64,000 nucleotides of DNA from Ampelomyces quisqualis (lineage: Eukaryota > Ascomycota > Dothideomycetes > Pleosporales > Phaeosphaeriaceae): assembly GCA_018398575.1 (NCBI GenBank), contig JAGTXZ010000002.1, positions 746,501 through 810,500 of the forward strand, in the 5' to 3' direction. Position 1 is the first letter of the stretch, and each line of letters starts with the position of its first letter. The notes below the pieces were generated by a model. The model saw only the letters and a program-made list of their open reading frames with translations, was not told the DNA's origin and searched no databases. This document shows positions 32,401 to 44,060 of this stretch, one piece after another. The translations under genes and the position numbers were made by a program.

Positions 32401-34840
32401 TAGAAGAGTAAATTCTATGTAACCTGCACAAAGTATCTAGGTTATATTTTAACAAACTAGGGCACTAAAGTTAACTCTAACAAGGTAGAAGCACTCTAAA
32501 ACTAGGCTAAACCTACTATAGTTACTAGTGTTAAGTTATTTCTTAGTTTTGCTAGTTTCTATTAACAATTTATTAAGGATTTCTCTTATGTAGCTAAACT
32601 AATCCTAAAGCTTTAAAGTCCCTCTACACTATTTAAATAGACTACAGACTGCTAACAGGCTTTTAATTAGATTAAAGCCTTACTCCTAGCTATTCCTACG
32701 CTATCTTATTTCTATCCTAAGTATAACATAAAGTTAGAAACTAACGCGTTAGATAGAGTAGTAGCAAGAGTACTCTCTTAGAAGCACCCTAACAATAAGT
32801 AGTATTCTATAGCCTTTTACAGTTACGCCCTATCTAGGGCTAAGCTTAATTAAGAAATACATAATAAAGAACTTTTTACTATTCTAAAAGTGTTTAAAAA
32901 GTAAAGAGCTAAACTTACTTCTATACAAAGTTAAATCCAAGTGTATTTAAATTACTACTTCTTAGAATACTTTATAACTACTAAGGTTCTTAATGCACGT
33001 TAAGTATAATAGGCAGAGATTATTGCTTCTTTTAATTTCTATATTAAGTACACGCCTCGCAAGCTTAACAAGCAAGCTAATATCCTAAGCCAAAAGGAAC
33101 AGGACGTTAGCAAGGTTAAGGCTGCCTAACAAGATAACAGATCCTGTCTACTTTTAGGACCTAAACGCCTAAACCCCCTAGTTAACTCTAAACTAGCTTA
33201 GAACTACGTTTGTAACTAGCTAGAGGTTAATGTTTTAGCTATTTTAGTCTAATCTATTAGTGCCCCCCTAAATCTTAACTTGTTAGAACTAATTAAAGCT
33301 CTGCTAGCAGAGAATTACTACTCTTTTAAGGAAGAGCGTCTTAAGCTACTATAGCTATATTATGTCTAAAAAGGACTACTACTTTATTACTTACGCCTTT
33401 GTGTACTTAGAGATTTCTCCTTGTACACCTAACTAATTAGAGAGGCTTATAATTAGGTATCTACTACTTACCTAAGCGCTATAAAGACGTATTAGCTCTT
33501 AGCTTAGTAATACTACTAGAAAGGTATAGAAGCTATATATAAACGCTATATACAAAACTGCGTTGCCTATTAAAGATCTTATCTAAGACAGCTCTAATCC
33601 TAAGAGTTCCTCTATCTGTTACTAATTCCTAATAGGCCTATACAGCATTTGTGTATAGATTTCAAGATATTCTTAACTAATTAGTATAGCTATAATTAAA
33701 TTATAGTTATTATTAATTGCCTATTAAAGCAAGCTGTTTCTATTCCTTACTATAAAACAATTAACGCTTAAGGAATAGCTTACTTGTTTATCTAATAGGT
33801 ATACTAATTTAGTTATACGCCTAAAAGCATAGTGTCTAACTACAGCCTCTAGTTTATATCCTAATTCTAGTCTAAGTTCTACAAGATCCTAGGCGTGCAA
33901 ATCAAGCTTTCTACAGCCTACTATAAACAAACTAATAGATAAACTAAGATTATAAACAAGTATATTAATTAATAATTAAGGCCCTTTATATCCTATTACT
34001 AGGATAACTAGAGTAACCTCTTGCTAATAATTAATTAAGCCTAAGCTACGCTGCTGCACTCTGCAATTAGTATAGCACTGTACTAGCTCTTGTTTAGATC
34101 TAAACTACAATAGAGCTAGAATTAGGTATTATCTCCTTTAAAACATAAAGATATAAACGTTAAGAATGCCTTAAGCTTAGCTACCTGCATGCATAAAGCC
34201 TAGCGCACAGCCAAAGACAATATAGAGAAGGCGCAGCAATAAATAGCTGCTAAGGTAAACAAATATTGTTAACCTGTTAATTAGGCAGTAAGTAACAAGG
34301 TTTACCTCTTAACCTAAAACTTATCTGTTACCTGCTTAAGTTGCAAACTCGCTAAATTATAGAAAGGCCCCTTTAAAGTTTTAGAACAAGTTAGCTATTT
34401 ATTCTAACTAAAGCTACCTAAAGGATCTAAGATCTATAACATGTTTACTCTAGATGTCCTCTGCAAGGACTCTAACAACCCCCTGCCTAGTTAGCTAAGC
34501 CTAAACCTATCTAGCATCCTAATTTAAGGCGTTAAAGAATAGAAAGTTAAAGAGATCCTAGCTAGCAAGTTGTACTGCTCTATCCTAAAGTATTGCGTAA
34601 AATAAGTAGGCTATAATTCTAACTCTACCTAGTATAATGCCTTAAACTTTATAGGCGCCTTACATATATTGTAAGCGTTCTATAAACGCTATTTAAAACA
34701 GCTAAGACCCTTACAAGCGTTAGCTAAGTAGATTATAGTATAGAAAAAAGGAGTTAAAGATCTTATAGTATTGCAAGATAATTATGTTAGGGAAATTAAA
34801 CTTAATATTGCAACTACTACACTAGTAGGTAACAGCTATT
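29450..34840 (+). pseudogene. A2 gag-pol
   Basis: Colinear with A1. The zinc knuckle reads CYNCSKLGHYSSNC at about 30737-30780, better preserved than in A1. RT YLDD reads YLNN (32296-32307). The chromodomain follows integrase. Stops are mostly TAG/TAA from RIP. Confidence 0.85.
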
Positions 34841-35576
34841 AACAATAAGAGTCTTACTCTTCTATTAGATCTAACAGCAGACTATTACTACTACTAGTAG
34901 GATGTTCTTAACTATTTAAATCCCTAGGTACAGACACTAACGTACTACTTAGTTGTCTTCTATTCTAGCTTTGCTTACTATAAGTACTAGCCTCTTGCGC
35001 TGCTACCTCTTGCTCTGCTACTGCCTAAAACGTTACTACTTGCGCCTCCTCTTGCTCTGCTAACTAATTAGCCCTTAATACTATTATAACATCTACTAGC
35101 TAAGCAACTACACTAGTTAACCTAGCTATACTTCTCTTAAGTAACCTAACCTCCTTAGCTATTACTCTAACCTCCTTAGCTAGCTTTTTCCTCTAGTAAT
35201 AAGCGCTAACTAACAAGTTAGCGTTGTTTATATTAGCTACTTGTACAGTGCTTACTTGCACAACAGCAGCTAACTAAAACGCTACCTTCTTAATAGTAGC
35301 CTCCTGCTCTAACACTACCTTATTAGACTTGTCTCTACCTAGAGCAGTAAACCTGCAGTTAAGGGCCTTAGAGAAGCTATTATACTTCTCGCCTGTATAT
35401 AGAGGAACTAGGCAACACTTCTTATTTAAGAGTATGTAATAAGCACACTTCTTAGACACGTCTAAATAGAATCTAAACTTAATATTAAAATAGCTGCAGG
35501 TAAAAGCTCTTATAGCCTATAGGCAAACAACCTAATAGGCTAGAAGATAAGCTCTAGGAGGAACAGGAATAGGTAT
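34839..35576 (-). pseudogene. Antisense Cys-rich basic ORF of family A (copy A2)
   Basis: Same frame, stop position and exact 738-nt length as in A1; the start codon is ATA by RIP. The part from 35459 to 35274 still reads without a stop (SKKCAYYILLNKKCC, then VPLYTGEKYNS, ALNCRF, LGRDKSNK, VVLEQEA). The second Cys of the cluster is Tyr here. Convergent with pol. Confidence 0.7.
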
Positions 35577-35901
35577 TGTGTGTATCTGCAGAAACAATTA
35601 GCTAACAATTAAATTAGGAGAGTAGCTAGATAGCTGTAGGTATATAAACGTGTAGGAAAAGAGTGTAGAAAAGTAGTATACTAGAGGGCTAGCCTTGTAT
35701 ATATGCTTAAAAAGCTTAAGGTAAAGTTAGGAATGTTAAACGCGCTAGCGCGCTAATTAAAACAACAATAAACAGCTATATTACGTTATCTTAAAATAAA
35801 CTTAAAGTAAATAAGAGTTTATAACAATTTAGAGAGGTATCTAAAACAACACTAATACAGACCTAATTAATAGAGACTATTAATTTTAAGAAGAGGGGTA
35901 A

Positions 35902-36200
35902 TGTAACAAGCATATGCAAACACATGTTACATCTAATACCTTATAAAGGCTTAGTAACAGATTATGTAGAGAGCTAGCAGATTAGGACTAAAAGCGCTCT
36001 AACAGCGCTCTAACTTAGCTGCTACGCCTACTATAAATATAAGCCTATAGCATAGATAGAGGACAAGTTTCTCTTGTCCTTTTGTACAAGACCTATAGGT
36101 GTATAGCTAATCTAGAATCTTTAATACAATACGCACTTCTATATGCCTCTAATACGTATCTAATTCAATCCTAATAGCTGTACCTACCTGCGTTGTTACA
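35902..36200 (+). repeat. A2 3' LTR
   Basis: 299 bp, preceded by a polypurine tract and followed by the target duplication GTGCG. Confidence 0.95.
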
Positions 36201-36205
36201 GTGCG

Positions 36206-36525
36206 TTAGTATCTGCACTTAGGAAGTTAAATAGTTAAGAGCGTTCTACTAGTAGTAGTAATAGTCTACTATTAGATCTAATAAAAGAGTAAAGCTTCTA
36301 TTATTAATAGTTATTACTTACTAGTATAGTAGTTATAATATTAAGTTAAATTTCTCTAACATAGTTATCTTAAAATACTATAAGATCTTTAACTCTTTTT
36401 TCTTATACTATAATATATTTAGTTAACGCTTATAAAGATCTTAGCTATTTTAGATAGCGTTTATAAAACAATTATAATATGTGTAGTATTCTTATAAAGT
36501 TTAATATATAGTACTAGGTAGGATT
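36206..36525 (-). mobile_element. A3 internal block 3
   Basis: Reverse complement of about 18.05-18.4 kb of A1: end of the antisense ORF (stop at 36304-36306 on the plus strand) and end of the pol chromodomain region. It ends at the target duplication GGATT (36521-36525) of Copia element C. Confidence 0.88.
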
Positions 36526-36743
36526 TGTAGAAGCTAAGCGATACTATAGATTAAATTGTTATAAGTAAAAAGAATTATATTACTTGTTCTATACTATGTA
36601 AGGATTAATTAGATTAAATACACTAAGCTAAGAAACAGCTTAATAAGTTAGTCTAGTCCTAAATAGATTCTATCTTATTAGTAACATACTTAGTTATTAC
36701 ACGTAACAATTCTGTAATCTGCTAATTTACATACTCTGTTACA
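36526..36743 (-). repeat. C 3' LTR
   Basis: 218 bp, matching 43838-44055 with a few transitions. As pol is on the minus strand, this left copy is the 3' LTR. Confidence 0.93.
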
Positions 36744-37379
36744 CACCCTTAGATTAGGCAAACTTATTAGCTTGCCTAATCTGTTAAGCAGAGCAGAAGT
36801 AGTAATTAAGGCAAACAGCAGTGCTGCTCTATATTGCAGGCGTTACGTTACTCTATTTATTAGCTTAAACGTAAGTTATTAGCGCATAAATTCCTAATTA
36901 TTTACTATGTATGTAACAAAATTTAATACTAGTGTTGTCTGTCTAAGAATATAGCTTACGTTATCTTCTTAGACCTTGTGTGTAGGTTTTGTAAGCAGGC
37001 AGTCTATAGGATAGGTGCAAACAAACTGTTAGTGTAAGTTTACCTATTAGCTAAGCTTTACTTTAGACTATTTGTTATTACCTAGCTTGTTAGCTAGGTA
37101 AAAGGCAGTTTGTTTACGCGTATTGTTATAAAGTAAGATTGCGCAGTTAGGTAAGAGAGCAGTAGGCAAGCTTGTTGCCTAGCAGTTACGTTGCTTAGGT
37201 ATAAGAAGCCTACCTGCTCCTATATTCTTATACTCTAGAGCATTAATTAACTTATTAATTAACTTATTAACTAGCTACCTATCTATTTATTCTCTTTATT
37301 ATCTACTTTATTAACTACTCGCTTAATCTACTCTATTATAGTAAGTTTTTTCTGCTCTTAATCTAGTTTGCTGCTAACT

Positions 37380-38540
37380 CTAGTAGCTGCCTAAGAAGAA
37401 TCTTGCTATTGTAATTAACAAGATAGCTTACGCGCGCGCGTACAAGAAGAACAGTACTGCTTCTGCGCCTACTGTTAAGAGCAAAGATAACTAGGTCCTA
37501 GCAAATCCTTTGCGCTAATTCTAGCGCAAGACTAAGCAACGCAATTCTACGCCTAAGAGTAGAGTAGTCTCTAGCAAAAAGACTATTAAGGTTAAGAAGA
37601 GAGAGCTTTGCTCTAGTTTATACTTGCGCTGCGCCTCTTAGTTTGCTAATAAGTAAGGTAACAGCTACTGCTATAGTAAGGCTAGATTAATAATAAGCAA
37701 GCGTTATATAGCTTACCTAAACTATTCTTGCGTTAAAGTGTAGGTTGTTCTAATTGCTATTAGTAATATAATTGCTAATTTAAGTAGCCTAGGTAATCTG
37801 CGTAAGTAGACTATAAAGATTATTATTAGCGTGTTTAAAAGAACTATTGTAGTAGGTTTTAAAGCTTCTTTAATCTTAGAAATAGCTAACTTGTTTATAG
37901 GAGCTAGAGAAGGCTTACGCGTAGCTTAACTAGCAGCTTAAGGCTGCAAAGGCCTTACAGTAGGCTTAGAGTACTCTAGCTCCTACTAGTTTTAGAGTAA
38001 GCTTAAGCTATGTTAATTTAACTTTTAGCTTACTAGGAAAAGAGCCTGCACGTTCTGCTTAAAGCTTTAGAGGATACAAGTTTAGTAGACTGTTAAGTAG
38101 CTTTATAGCTTAGGCTCTGTTTACGCTAGTCTAGCAGCAGCTGTTATTTAGTTAGTGTTGCAGCTCTTTCCTGCCTAACGCTCTGCTGCTTAAGGAGCAG
38201 CTTTAGGCTACTTAGACTCTAATGCCTAAGCGTTAGGAGCTAGTGTAGGATTAGTTGTTATCTCTGTTACCTAAAGCTATAGGAAAGGTTAGAGATTTGC
38301 TGTTTCTAAGCTGTAGATTAAGAGCTTTAGGTCTCTTAATTACTAAGCGTTGTGCCTAGGCTTATAAGATAATTAATAAGGTCTTTAACTTTATAGAGGC
38401 AAGTTTCTAGATAGTTTTACTTAAGATTTAGCGTTAGTAGTCTTGATTTTTGCGTGTTTGGTCTGCTTAGATCCTATAGTAATCTTAAGCTTCTAGAGTA
38501 AGCAAATCAATTAGTAGATAGAAAAGTTAAATTAATCTTT
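37380..38540 (+). pseudogene. Antisense accessory ORF of Copia element C
   Basis: A long plus-strand frame with only RIP-type stops runs opposite to pol. The N-terminal third is Lys/Arg/Ser-rich (KKNSTASAP, KTKQRNSTPKS, KKTIKVKKRELC), followed by a Cys cluster (LYLRCAS, GNSYCYSKA, NYSCVKV), then a hydrophobic and helix-rich region (GFKASLILEIANLF). The layout parallels the antisense ORFs of A and E. Function unknown; start and stop are not fixed by the sequence. Confidence 0.6.
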
Positions 38541-38559
38541 ATGTTTTCTAAATTATTGC

Positions 38560-41500
38560 TTTATAAGTAACTTGCTTATATCCTTAAAGTTAAGAAGCTG
38601 CTTAAACTTAAGAAATTGTTAATAGGTAAGGTTCTTAGTAAGACTATTAGCTAGCATTAATCTAGATTCTAAATAGAATACTTAGAATAATCCTTTTAAG
38701 TGCTCTTGCCTAAGCTATATGTTCTAAATGTTAACATGCCTAAGCTTAGTAGATATCTACTTATTTTTCTCTATAACTAGCTAGATAGTCTGCTAATTAT
38801 TACACTAGATATTCTATAGATCTTCTAGATTAAGCGTAAGCTCCTTAAAGAACTAGCTAAGCGCTATAAATTCTTTTGCAGCGTATTCTAGAGTAAGTAG
38901 CTTAGCTTCTGTAGTTAAAGTAGTAACTAATTCTTGTCTAGCAGCTTTCTAAGAGATTGCTCCTCTAGATAGGATAGCTATATAACTATGTAAGGAACGC
39001 CTAGTTAATTTATTGTTAGCAAAAGAGGTGTCCCTGTAAATAGTTAGTTCTAGACTATTTAAATCTCTATATTTAATTGAATTAAACCTTGTTTGATACA
39101 GGTATATAATTACCTGTTCTACAGCTTTAATATGCTTGTCTAAAGGATTAGTTAAGAAATAAGAGAGCTTTGAGACTGCGTAGGCAATATCTAGGCAGAT
39201 TATAATTGCAGTGTAGAGGACTAATCTAACTCTTTCTTAATAGGCCTTGATTTCTTACTTACTAGCTTCTCTAGTGTTCTTATAGAGCTCCTTAGATAGT
39301 AATAGTGTTAGAGGGAATAATCTATTGTGTAGTCTAAATTTCTTAGTAATCTTGTTAATATAGGCGTTATAGACTAGAGTAATTAATTGGTCTGATCTGT
39401 TTTAAATAACCCTAATCCTAAGAAATCATTTAACTAGTCCTTGATCCTAGATTTTATATTTGCTAATAATCTTAGACTATAGATCCTTAGCTTTAAGCTT
39501 GTAATTCTTATAGTAAATAAGTAGAATATTATTAACGTAGAACAGAACAAAGATTGTTTAGTCCTAAGTAAAGAAAAGGCAGGGTTCTTCTTTAGACGCA
39601 AGTAGTCCTATTTCGCGCAGCAATCTTAAGAATTCCTTATACTAAAGTAATAGAGATTCTCTAAGCCTGTAGAGTGCTTAGTTAAGCCTTGCACATAGCC
39701 TAGCTTTCTTAAATCTGTCTAGTAGATTACAGATTACTAAATTGTTAGCTGTAATTAAGGCGTTAAGGAACGCTCTAACTACGTTGTATTACATAATTTT
39801 TAGATTAAAATAGGCTGCAATAGCTATAGCGATCCTAAAAGACTTAGCTGTAAGAGTAGTAGCGTACGTAGTAAGTAGAGAGTCCTTCTCCTAGAGATCT
39901 TCTCTTACTACAAGCCTAGCCTTACACTTTAGAAAGTAACTGTTTTAATTAAACTTGTATGCCTAGACCTATTTTAATAGAATTAGTTAATTCTTAGACT
40001 TGTGCTTTAGAATCTCTTTCTAGGTACCTTTCTTGTGTAGCTAATTAATTTCCTTAAGAGAAGTATCTAATAACAGGCTTTTTATTAGATGTTAAAGCAT
40101 CTGCTTCTATGTGTTAGGCAGCTTAGGCATGTTATTTCTATAAGCACGCTTCTTAACTACTTAGTAATGTTAATTACTTAGCATAGCTGTTATAATTATA
40201 GCGTTTAGTGTTTTGTAACTAGAGCGCTTAGTCTAGACTTTTACAAGGCCTAGTAAGAAAGTGTTCTTAAAATTGTTCTTTTAGCAATCTACAAATAGAT
40301 CTGCAATTAATATATTAACACTTTTACTCTCTATCTAATTGTTATAATCCTTCTTGCAGCAAAGTAGTATATATTAACTTAGTAGTTTATTAATCTTAAG
40401 GGCTGCTCTACGCAGTTAACAACTTAATTATGTAAAAGAATTTGTTAATCCTGCTTTGTCTAGGGCTCTAGAATTACTGCTTCTAGGTTAAGTAGCAAGA
40501 GAGGAAAAGGCTAAATGCTTATCTTGTTAGGAACCTATCTAATCCCTAGATACTAAAAGGCTAGCTCTTTTAGAACCTAGTAATAGTCCTTAGCTGTTAG
40601 ATCCTACGCGCTTAACAAGCTTAATACTAGATAACTTATCTAGTTCTAGAGTTGCCTCTAGAGTAACAAGCCTAGTATATTTACTTTAGTCTAAGAGGAT
40701 TCTTAAATGCTTGCTAGCCTTGCTAGCACTCCTCTTAGCTTTTGCTTTCTCTCCTTTGTAATTATAAGATTAGCTAGTCTCTGTAATTCTTAGAATTAAA
40801 TGCTTACTCCTAAGCTGTTGCTTAGTAACTTTAGTAATATCCTAGCTTAGTTAATCCTATAGAATAGGCAGGTTAATATTCTGCTTAAGATTATTAAGTT
40901 TACTAACGTGTGGAATATCTACAATCTTAAGTGCCTGCTTTTTAGGCATCTTACCTTCTTAGTTACTAAGGTAGAATATAGATTTATTAAAGGTAACGTC
41001 CTTTAATGCAATTACTTAATTAATTAGTAGAACCTATATGTAATAGATATTAGAGGCTTAATAGCCTACTAGATATTTAATATAGCTGCAAGGGTTAACT
41101 TTAAACTCTTGCTTATTCTTACCTGCTGCTTAGTCGCAATTAAGAAGATACGCTCTGCAGCTATAAGCATAAATACTACTCTAATTTAGGCGTAACTTAG
41201 CAGTCCTGTGCCTAGTAATTGCTAGCTTGTACTATTAAAAATGTTGCCTAAACTAGGCGTGCAGGACCTTATTTAGGGATTAAAAACTATAGATTTTTAA
41301 TAAGCTTATACTGTGTAAGTAGGCAGCTGCATCTATAATATATAGCTAGAGCTTAGTTAGAAGATTTGCACCTATGCGCATTTTAATTAATTTTGTAATT
41401 AGCTTCTAACCTGCCTGCTTAGCTAATCTATTTAGCTAATGCGTGTATAGTAGCAGGCGCAGTATTTTAATCTCTTCTTAATCTGCCTACTCCTTATACT

Positions 41501-43830
41501 GCAAACGCCCTCTCTAAGGCAGAGTCGCAGTGTTATTATCTTAATAGATTTCTATAATTTTTAGATTAAATTTGTTCTTAACTTAGGCTGTAAATTAGTA
41601 AATTACTCTTATAATCTTAATTAACGTCTTGTTGTAAAGGTTGTGGTTGAAAAGCTTACCTAAGTAGTCTTCTTTAATAATTAAGGACTATTCTTTATAG
41701 AGCCTTCTAGTTAGCATGTTAAATAGATCCTAAGAGACTTAATAGAATAGTTATAGTAATCTTTCTCTTAGTTGTTGTAAGACAACTTGAGTTGCATAAG
41801 TAACTAAGCAGTCCTTGCAATTAATCCTTTTAGTCCTATTTATCTTAACGTTTTAGGCTAACTAGGCAAGAGCCTAGAGTGCTCGCTAGCCTAGGTAGCC
41901 TAATCTTTTGTGCTATAGATCCTTGTTATTACTTCTTAAGTAATTAATGTCAGATTAATGTAACGTATGCAGGATTAGTAGTTGTAGAACATAGCGTGTA
42001 TCCTAGTTGTATTTAATAAACAAGAGGTTATAGGCCTTATAAAGCTTTTATACAATAACGTTTTGCTTATATAATCTAAACTAAAGAGTACTGTCTAATC
42101 TACTATGCTATATACCTGCTTGCTTAAGCAGTGCTGTAGATACAATGTTTATATAAAATCTATCTATAACTTTAACCTTCTTAAGCTTTAGGTTTCTAGT
42201 GTAAGGACTGTCTAGACTGTACAGGACATTCTTAATTACTTAATTGCTATACCTAGTTACAAGAAGTAACTGTGTTCTAGCCTTAACTCTTTCTTTAGAG
42301 TAAGTAAAACTAAATGTTCCTAGAACAAGAAGTAACTAATTATTAACTAGGTGCACTATACCTGCTCTATTATAAACAGTACTTCTTAAAAGTAGATAGG
42401 TTATAAACGTAGTTGTGTACACTCTAAAGTCTAGATTAGTAACATTAGGTTCCTAATTAAGAGTAGTTAGGTTAATTAATGCTGCTACAACATCTTCTAG
42501 GTATGTTACTACCTTAGTCCTAAAAGTTAACTAGTTAGCTGTAATAAGTAGCGTCTAACAAGCTTTCTTAATCTTGTTATTAAGTAAGGCCTACTTAGAA
42601 GTGTTAAGCTACTTAAGGACCTTCTTTTGGTTAAAATTAAAGATCTTAATTAGTACTTTTCCTAGTAGAGCTAATCTAGTAATTGTAGTTTTTAGTTAAA
42701 GACAATCTATTAGGTCCTATTTGTGCTTTTTATTGTTCCTGCAAAGGTAAGGTTTTAGCTGTAAATTGTCTTTGCCTTTGTTCTTTAGATTAGAGTTTTC
42801 TAAGTTTTTAATATTCCTAAGGGTTGCAAGAGCTAAATAGGATTTTTCTTTAGTAACTAGGACTGCTTGCTTCTAAAGTATAAGAGAAAAGATCTTAGCT
42901 AGATTATACATAGTTATAGAAGGCTAACTAAGGGCTGCGTCTTTAATAATATCCTAACGCATTAATTAAGCCTAATTTAGGACAATCTTAACAGATAGAG
43001 CGTTTAGGAAGTTAGTAAGAGCAAGTTGTTCTTCTACCTCTGTAACTTAGAACGCTTAAGCCTTGCTGTAGATTACTTGCTATTTGTTAAACTATCTATC
43101 TAGAGTAATCCTCTTGTGCCTAGCCTTTTCTAGATAAGCTTAATACTGCTGCCTAACTAGGTGCATAGTATTATTGTCTGTTCGAGCTAGGTTGTGCTTA
43201 AGGATCCTAATTAAGGCTTAGGGCGTTGTTTCTAAAGAGTTAAGCATTTTGATTGCTACAGGTGCTATTAGATTCTTAGCTACAGTTTAACTAATCTAGT
43301 CCTAGACGTTGCTAAGTTTAGCTGCTTGCCTAGTCTATTTTAACGTATTGATTTTGTATTAGCAAACGTCCTCTTTGTAACTGCTAGAGGCAAGTTTGTA
43401 GGCAGCTAGCTTTAGATTATATTAATCAAAAGCTTTATTACAGATTTGCGTGTCTAGATTAGTAGCTCTAGGCAGTAAAGCTAAGACTAGTTGGCTTAGA
43501 GTAGATAGAAGCTTAGGGTACTTAGGTTTCTAATTGTTAATTAGGAGCACTGTGTTGCTATCTAGGTTAATCTAATCCTAGACTCCTTTGTTGCAAGCAT
43601 AAAGCTAGAGTTAGGCAAACTAGTACAGCCAATCTAACTAACTGTTTAAAAGAACGTTAGAGCTAATCTTATTGTTAGAATAGAAGTCTATAATTGTTAA
43701 CCAGTTGGTTTAAGAAGAGTATTTTAAAAGGGAGTTTTAAGAAGTTTTAGAGTAATTGCTAATCTAGGTAGTACCTTAGCAATACAAGGTGCGCAGAGAG
43801 AATTAACACTGCAGTCTTATAACGCAGGGC
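38560..43830 (-). pseudogene. C gag-pol polyprotein (Copia order)
   Basis: Read right to left. RT is clear: KCKARLVVRED followed by TTYATTLTAKSF at about 39.84-39.95 kb, the Copia KARLVARG...YAATL region, and the active site YVDD reading YVNN at 39528-39539 (FYVNNILLIYY). RNase H would lie at about 38.6-39.2 kb and integrase at about 41.6-42.4 kb, by comparison with C2. Stops are RIP-type. Confidence 0.85.
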
Positions 43831-43837
43831 TTATAAC

Positions 43838-44055
43838 TGTAGAAGCTAAGCGATACTATAGATTAAATTGTTATAAGTAAAAAGGATTGTATTACTTGTT
43901 CTATACTATGTAAGGATCAATTAGATTAAATACACTAAGCTAAGAAACAGCTTAATAAGTTAGTCTGGTCCTAAATAGATTTTATCTTATTAGTAACATG
44001 CTTGGTTATTACACGTAACAATTCTATAATCCGCTAATTTATATACTCTGTTACA
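43838..44055 (-). repeat. C 5' LTR
   Basis: 218-bp partner of the left LTR, followed by GAATT. On the minus strand the DNA just inside it reads GTTATAAGCCCTGCG, with a second TTATAAG close by. I could not assign a tRNA to the primer site. Confidence 0.93.
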
Positions 44056-44060
44056 GAATT

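Larger units (their letters stand above)
29058..36200 (+). mobile_element. Full-length chromodomain Gypsy element A2
   Basis: 7143 bp, LTRs of 299 bp at both ends, flanked by GTGCG (29053-29057 and 36201-36205). Same layout as A1: zinc-knuckle gag, pol with RT motif YLNN at 32296-32307, chromodomain at about 34557-34710, antisense ORF 34839-35576, polypurine tract before 35902. It is inserted in A3 in the opposite orientation. Differences from A1 are mainly transitions. All frames are broken. Confidence 0.96.
36526..44055 (-). mobile_element. Complete Ty1/Copia element C
   Basis: 7530 bp with 218-bp LTRs (36526-36743 and 43838-44055) that start TGTAGAAGC and end CTGTTACA on the plus strand. 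The target duplication is GGATT left (36521-36525) and GAATT right (44056-44060), one RIP change apart. Pol reads on the minus strand in Copia order, with integrase upstream of RT. An additional ORF lies on the plus strand near the 3' end (about 37.4-38.5 kb). It is inserted into A3 and is less completely RIPed than A3. Confidence 0.94.
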
